This document shows, in pieces, positions 5,554 through 7,480 of a stretch of DNA of 7,480 bases. Positions within the stretch are counted from its first letter, which is position 1; every line of letters begins with the position of its first letter. The notes below the pieces were generated by a model. That model saw only the letters and a program-made list of their open reading frames with translations. It was not told the origin of the DNA and did not search any database. The DNA comes from Patescibacteria group bacterium (GTDB lineage Bacteria > Patescibacteriota > Minisyncoccia > JAHIHE01). Position numbers and translations under genes: made by a program. Where the stretch lies: NCBI GenBank assembly GCA_018899995.1, contig JAHIHE010000127.1:1-7480 (forward strand). Direction: 5' to 3'.

Positions 5554-6015
5554 TCAGAAAAATAATTTTAATACCCCTGTGCTTACTCCTAATACCAAAA
5601 GGCCTCCAATGGCCACTCCTATGCTAATCAAAAAAAGGGCGCGCCAAAAAGGAATTCCGAAAAGAAACGCGACTATCGCGGCTGTCCAAGCGCCGGTCAT
5701 AGGCAGCGGAATCGCGACAAAAATCACCAAAGCCAAATCGCCCCATTTTTCATAAGTACCGTTATGCTTTTTTCTGGTTCGCTCAAAAATGCAGCTTAAA
5801 AACCTGTTTAATAATTCCGAATGAGCCATTAAAAATTTGGCGGCCGGCGCGATTATATAAACCACCAGCGCCGCTGAAACAATATTTCCGGAAACAGCCC
5901 AAAAGTACGCCTCCCAAGGCGGCAATTTATAAATACCAAGCCCCAAAGGTATGGCCGCTCGCATTTCGCCAACAGGAGCCATTGCAGTCAGAAAAATTAT
6001 TAGTTCGTTGTTCAT
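5554..6015 (-). CDS. Small membrane protein of the PF06695 'small multidrug export' family
   Basis: A 153-residue integral membrane protein with four to five hydrophobic segments (about 5-27, 35-62, 93-120, 124-150). The motif MAPVGEMRAAIPLG at 12-25 and the segment VAIPLPMTGAWTAAIVAFLFG at 100-120 (two internal prolines and GAWT) are characteristic of PF06695/COG2426, named for a putative role in export of small compounds. The transport role is a family label with little direct evidence; such proteins sit in the cytoplasmic membrane. It is the first gene of a three-gene operon with the ATP-grasp ligase 6 bp later and FtsW after that. The ATG at 6015 has an AT-rich leader without a clear Shine-Dalgarno sequence, and I see no convincing promoter in the 468 bp upstream. 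Confidence 0.88.
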   Translation of the reverse strand: MNNELIIFLTAMAPVGEMRAAIPLGLGIYKLPPWEAYFWAVSGNIVSAALVVYIIAPAAKFLMAHSELLNRFLSCIFERTRKKHNGTYEKWGDLALVIFVAIPLPMTGAWTAAIVAFLFGIPFWRALFLISIGVAIGGLLVLGVSTGVLKLFF

Positions 6016-6066
6016 AATAAAATAATCTTTAAACGAGTCTGGTTAAATTTAGTTTATAAATAATGC

Positions 6067-6193
6067 CAAATGACAAAATCCCCGCCTGCCAAAGTCTATC
6101 GCGCGAATTTTATTTTTTCCTTGCTTTAATTAGTTAAAGAAGTTTAAAAATTATTAACAAAGTTAATGGCAATGGCGGGCAGGCAAATGACAA
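6067..6193. repeat. Segment with GC-rich inverted ends between 10-bp direct repeats
   Basis: CAAATGACAA occurs at 6067-6076 and again at 6184-6193. Between them, GCCTGCC (6084-6090) and GGCAGGC (6178-6184) form inverted ends around about 90 bp of AT-rich DNA. The layout resembles a small inserted element with a target duplication, although the second inverted end touches the direct repeat. The GC-rich ends share CCTGCCCGC with the palindrome at 103-138. Confidence 0.45.
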
Positions 6194-6201
6194 TTCAATC
6201 C

Positions 6202-6234
6202 CGAGTGGTTCGATAAACTCACCATAAATACTCG
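6202..6234. repeat. Short dispersed-repeat-like hairpin
   Basis: CGAGT (6202-6206) pairs with ACTCG (6230-6234), and TGGT (6206-6209) with ACCA (6221-6224), around TTCGATAAACTC. It resembles the repeat found in frame in the ATP-grasp gene, with GAGT...ACTC arms and an AAC core. Confidence 0.4.
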
Positions 6235-6244
6235 CTCTAAAATC

Positions 6245-6274
6245 TCCGCCTGCGGCGGATCAATTTGCAAATTG
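6245..6274. repeat. Two adjacent short palindromes
   Basis: TCCGCC/GGCGGA around TGC (6245-6259) is followed one base later by the perfect 14-bp palindrome CAATTTGCAAATTG (6261-6274). A GC-rich hairpin next to an AT-rich one is unlike the surrounding DNA and looks like part of a dispersed repeat. Confidence 0.5.
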
Positions 6275-6440
6275 AAAAGAACAAATTTAAACAATCTCAA
6301 ACCTTAAAAAAACTCCTTACTTTTCTTGCGACCGCAAGATTTGTCAACTTTTTGAAATATCAATAATTTCTGCTGGAGCTTATTTTATTGATAAACTGAT
6401 AAAATGGGTATTATAACCATTTTATAAAATAAAAAAGGGA

Positions 6441-6478
6441 TAAAAAAAAGAAGGGACCGTCAAAAAATTAGATCCCTT
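6441..6478 (-). terminator. Rho-independent terminator of the GNAT gene
   Basis: On the minus strand the stem AAGGGATC / GGTCCCTT (8 bp including one G-U pair, loop about 12 bases) starts 5 bases after the GNAT stop codon and is followed by C and eight T residues (6442-6449). Position, stem and T-run all fit an intrinsic terminator. Confidence 0.72.
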
Positions 6479-6483
6479 ATAAT

Positions 6484-7050
6484 TTACTGCCTATCAAGAT
6501 TTTCCCATTCCGATTCCAATAATCGGAAAATTATCCTGTCCCAGAATCGGCCGTTCTGGAATATCGCCTCTTTTTGGCGGCTTTCTTCAATAAACCTAAA
6601 CTTTCTATGGAATACTATGCTTGGAGTATTATATTCCCTGACGTGAGATTCTATTCTATGCAAATGCATTTTTTCGAACGCATAAGCTAATAAAAGTTTT
6701 GTTGCTTCTGTGCCGTAGCCCCTTTGCCAATAATCCGGGTCTATGCATATGGAAAATACCGCTCTATGATTCCATTTGTTAATATTCGAAAGACCGCAAT
6801 TCCCGATCGGTTCCCATCGCCCGCCATTTTTTGCCTCAATGATAAATATTTTATCATTCTTTGGCCTTCTTTTGACAAAATATTCCATCTTTTTGCTAGC
6901 CGCTCTTTTTATTCTAGCATCCAGTGAAACTGAGCCAGCCGTCCATTTCAATACTTTTGGATCAAGATTCCGCTTAATAGTTAGCGGAATATCTTTTTTG
7001 CTTAAAGGCCTTAGCCGAATTTTATCGCCTGTCAGTATTATTCTTGCCAT
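6484..7050 (-). CDS. GNAT family N-acetyltransferase, RimJ/RimL type
   Basis: A 188-residue acetyltransferase of the Acetyltransf_3 kind (RimJ/RimL/SpeG-like), which moves acetyl from acetyl-CoA to an amine such as a protein N-terminus, a polyamine or an aminoglycoside. Landmarks: N-terminal IRLRPLSKKDIP (11-22), the beta strand AVFSICIDPDYW (97-108), the acetyl-CoA pyrophosphate loop Q109-R110-G111-Y112-G113-T114, then RIESHVREYNTPSI (132-145) and the C-terminal FRFIEESRQKEAIFQNGRFW (151-170), typical of this branch. The acceptor is unknown. The start has a strong Shine-Dalgarno sequence (AGGAGG, 5 bases before ATG). It stands alone with its own consensus promoter (7255-7282), a leader of almost 200 bases dominated by an inverted repeat, and its own terminator. 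This is a more canonical signal set than its neighbours have and could mean separate regulation or a later arrival. Confidence 0.93.
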   Translation of the reverse strand: MARIILTGDKIRLRPLSKKDIPLTIKRNLDPKVLKWTAGSVSLDARIKRAASKKMEYFVKRRPKNDKIFIIEAKNGGRWEPIGNCGLSNINKWNHRAVFSICIDPDYWQRGYGTEATKLLLAYAFEKMHLHRIESHVREYNTPSIVFHRKFRFIEESRQKEAIFQNGRFWDRIIFRLLESEWENLDRQ

Positions 7051-7055
7051 TTTAA

Positions 7056-7061
7056 CCTCCT
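7056..7061 (-). promoter_or_regulatory. Shine-Dalgarno site of the GNAT gene
   Basis: AGGAGG on the minus strand, five bases before the ATG at 7050. It lies directly outside the base of the long inverted repeat (7067-7234), so folding of the leader could affect access to it. Confidence 0.8.
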
Positions 7062-7066
7062 ATTTT

Positions 7067-7234
7067 TCAGCAAAGCTGTAAATTAACCATTATAGACCAG
7101 TTGCTTAATAAGGTTTTAGTTGTTTTTTTGAAAAATCAGTGGCTTAAAATAAGGGTTTTTTGAGATAAAATGCTTCAAAATATTATTAAGCAACTGGTCT
7201 TATGATTATAAGGACCAATTTGCAACTTTGCTGA
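7067..7234 (-). repeat. Long nested inverted repeat in the GNAT leader (structured leader or MITE-like element)
   Basis: Inner arms AGACCAGTTGCTTAATA (7094-7110) and TATTAAGCAACTGGTCT (7184-7200) are a perfect 17-bp match and extend inward with two mismatches. Outer arms 7067-7084 and 7217-7234 match at 16 of 18 positions. Together they define a 168-bp hairpin-forming unit that starts about 15 bases after the predicted transcription start and ends five bases before the Shine-Dalgarno site. An alternative 9-bp pairing also exists: AAAAATCAG at the leader's 5' end (7231-7239) with CTGATTTTT inside it (7131-7139), competing with the outer stem. Whether this is a regulatory RNA or an inserted palindromic element cannot be decided from one copy. 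Confidence 0.65.
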
Positions 7235-7237
7235 TTT

Positions 7238-7247
7238 TTAAAGAGCA
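7238..7247 (-). promoter_or_regulatory. boxA-like antitermination motif
   Basis: The minus strand reads TGCTCTTTAA, identical to the core of the bacterial boxA element bound by NusB/S10 in rRNA leaders. It lies at or just after the predicted start of the GNAT transcript, ahead of the inverted repeat. A 10-base match in the right place is suggestive, not proof. Confidence 0.35.
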
Positions 7248-7254
7248 ACATTTC

Positions 7255-7282
7255 ATTATAGCAAATTCTCGCCATTTGTCAA
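7255..7282 (-). promoter_or_regulatory. Consensus sigma70-type promoter for the GNAT gene
   Basis: On the minus strand TTGACA (7277-7282) and TATAAT (7255-7260) are both perfect consensus hexamers 16 bp apart, with a TG dinucleotide in the extended -10 position (TGCTATAAT). Transcription would begin near 7248. This is the best promoter in the window. Confidence 0.8.
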
Positions 7283-7304
7283 GCTTTATCTTTTGTAATA
7301 TAAT
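7276..7304 (+). promoter_or_regulatory. Divergent plus-strand promoter reading into the octamer arrays
   Basis: On the plus strand TTGTCA (7276-7281, 5 of 6) and TATAAT (7299-7304, perfect) are 17 bp apart. Its -35 overlaps the -35 of the minus-strand GNAT promoter by five bases because TTGTCAA is nearly self-complementary. A transcript would start near 7311, at the first octamer array, and run out of the window. Confidence 0.55.
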
Positions 7305-7309
7305 AGAGT

Positions 7310-7357
7310 CAATTAAACAACTTAGCAATTAAGCAAATTAGCATATAAGCAAATAAG
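7310..7357. repeat. Degenerate octamer array, left half
   Basis: Six contiguous 8-bp units, each beginning CA: caattaaa, caacttag, caattaag, caaattag, catataag, caaataag. They resemble the reverse complement of units in the right-hand array (ttgtttaa reversed is ttaaacaa, which in shifted phase gives caattaaa). The 21 bp between the arrays (7358-7378) include the GC-rich GCGGCGC. Confidence 0.65.
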
Positions 7358-7378
7358 CGGCGCTACGTTCTATCTTGA

Positions 7379-7480
7379 TTGTTAAATTGCTACATTGTTA
7401 TATTGTTATATTGTTATATTGTTATATTGTTATATTGTTTAATTGTTATATTGTTTAATTGTTATATTGTTTAATTGTTA
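7379..7480. repeat. Octamer tandem array TTGTTATA/TTGTTTAA, running out of the window
   Basis: Nearly 13 consecutive 8-bp units: ttgttaaa, ttgctaca, five ttgttata, then ttgtttaa alternating with ttgttata, cut off by the window end. The last part therefore has a 16-bp higher-order period. The first units are degenerate and the later ones exact, as in an array growing by recent duplication. One plus-strand frame is open through the repeats (24-bp translation cycle rich in Leu, Tyr, Ile, Val and Cys) but has no start codon, so I do not call it a gene. Confidence 0.9.

Larger units (their letters stand above)
6016..6483. other. 468-bp intergenic region, repeat-rich, no gene seen
   Basis: Stop codons interrupt all frames. 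It contains a GC-rich inverted pair flanked by a 10-bp direct repeat (6067-6193), a short dispersed-repeat-like hairpin (6202-6234), two adjacent palindromes (6245-6274), a small stem CTTGC/GCAAG (6325-6338), an AT-rich hairpin with arms ATAAAATGG/CCATTTTAT (6399-6424) and the terminator of the GNAT gene. A minus-strand TTGACA at 6342-6347 has no matching -10. Confidence 0.7.

Noticed and set aside
6319..6347. TTGACA at 6342-6347 (minus strand) as the promoter of the three-gene operon
   Set aside because: No -10-like hexamer lies 16-18 bp away; the spacing region is a small GC hairpin and then AAAAGT.
7379..7480. The octamer array as a CRISPR array or a coding repeat
   Set aside because: There are no spacers between units, the period of 8 is not a multiple of three, and the open frame has no start codon.

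Overview
The window looks like part of a Candidate Phyla Radiation (Patescibacteria, probably Parcubacteria-type) genome. The DNA is AT-rich, the genes are short and tightly packed, several lack a Shine-Dalgarno sequence, and GC-rich palindromic repeats interrupt the AT-rich background, even inside coding sequence. UGA is used as a normal stop (second NUDIX gene, ATP-grasp gene, PF06695 gene), so the UGA-glycine code of Gracilibacteria/Absconditabacteria does not apply. This placement is inferred from style and protein resemblance; there is no rRNA gene here.

Layout: bases 1-183 hold the 3' end of a plus-strand gene resembling HypA. Every other recognisable gene is on the minus strand. Read in its transcription direction, the right end (about 7480 to 7050) holds an 8-bp-period AT-rich tandem array, two divergent promoters sharing one -35 region, and a long inverted-repeat leader feeding a GNAT acetyltransferase gene (7050-6484) that ends in an intrinsic terminator. 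A repeat-rich gap follows (6483-6016). Next is a tight three-gene membrane/envelope operon: PF06695 small membrane protein, ATP-grasp ligase, FtsW/RodA glycosyltransferase (6015-2969, with a 6-bp gap and then an ATGA overlap). A candidate promoter overlapping the ftsW stop, followed by a REP-like inverted repeat, precedes a DUF389 membrane protein gene and a 21-residue, extremely basic peptide gene with a strong Shine-Dalgarno sequence (2779-1979).

The last block (1864-186) is an HD-domain nucleotidase-like gene followed by two NUDIX hydrolase genes, which together suggest nucleotide-pool cleaning. Three copies of one unusual palindrome (TATGATAAT, 4-bp spacer, ATTATCATA) sit in front of the two NUDIX genes and look like operators for a shared regulator. 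The block probably ends at a GC-rich hairpin plus T-run that lies inside the coding sequence of the convergent HypA-like gene.

The most notable signals are the three-copy operator set, the terminator embedded in a convergent coding region, the structured leader and shared-core divergent promoters before the GNAT gene, the inverted pair of octamer arrays, the tiny Lys/Arg-rich peptide gene, and palindromic repeats inserted in frame in two protein genes. No CRISPR array, tRNA, rRNA or transposase gene was seen.
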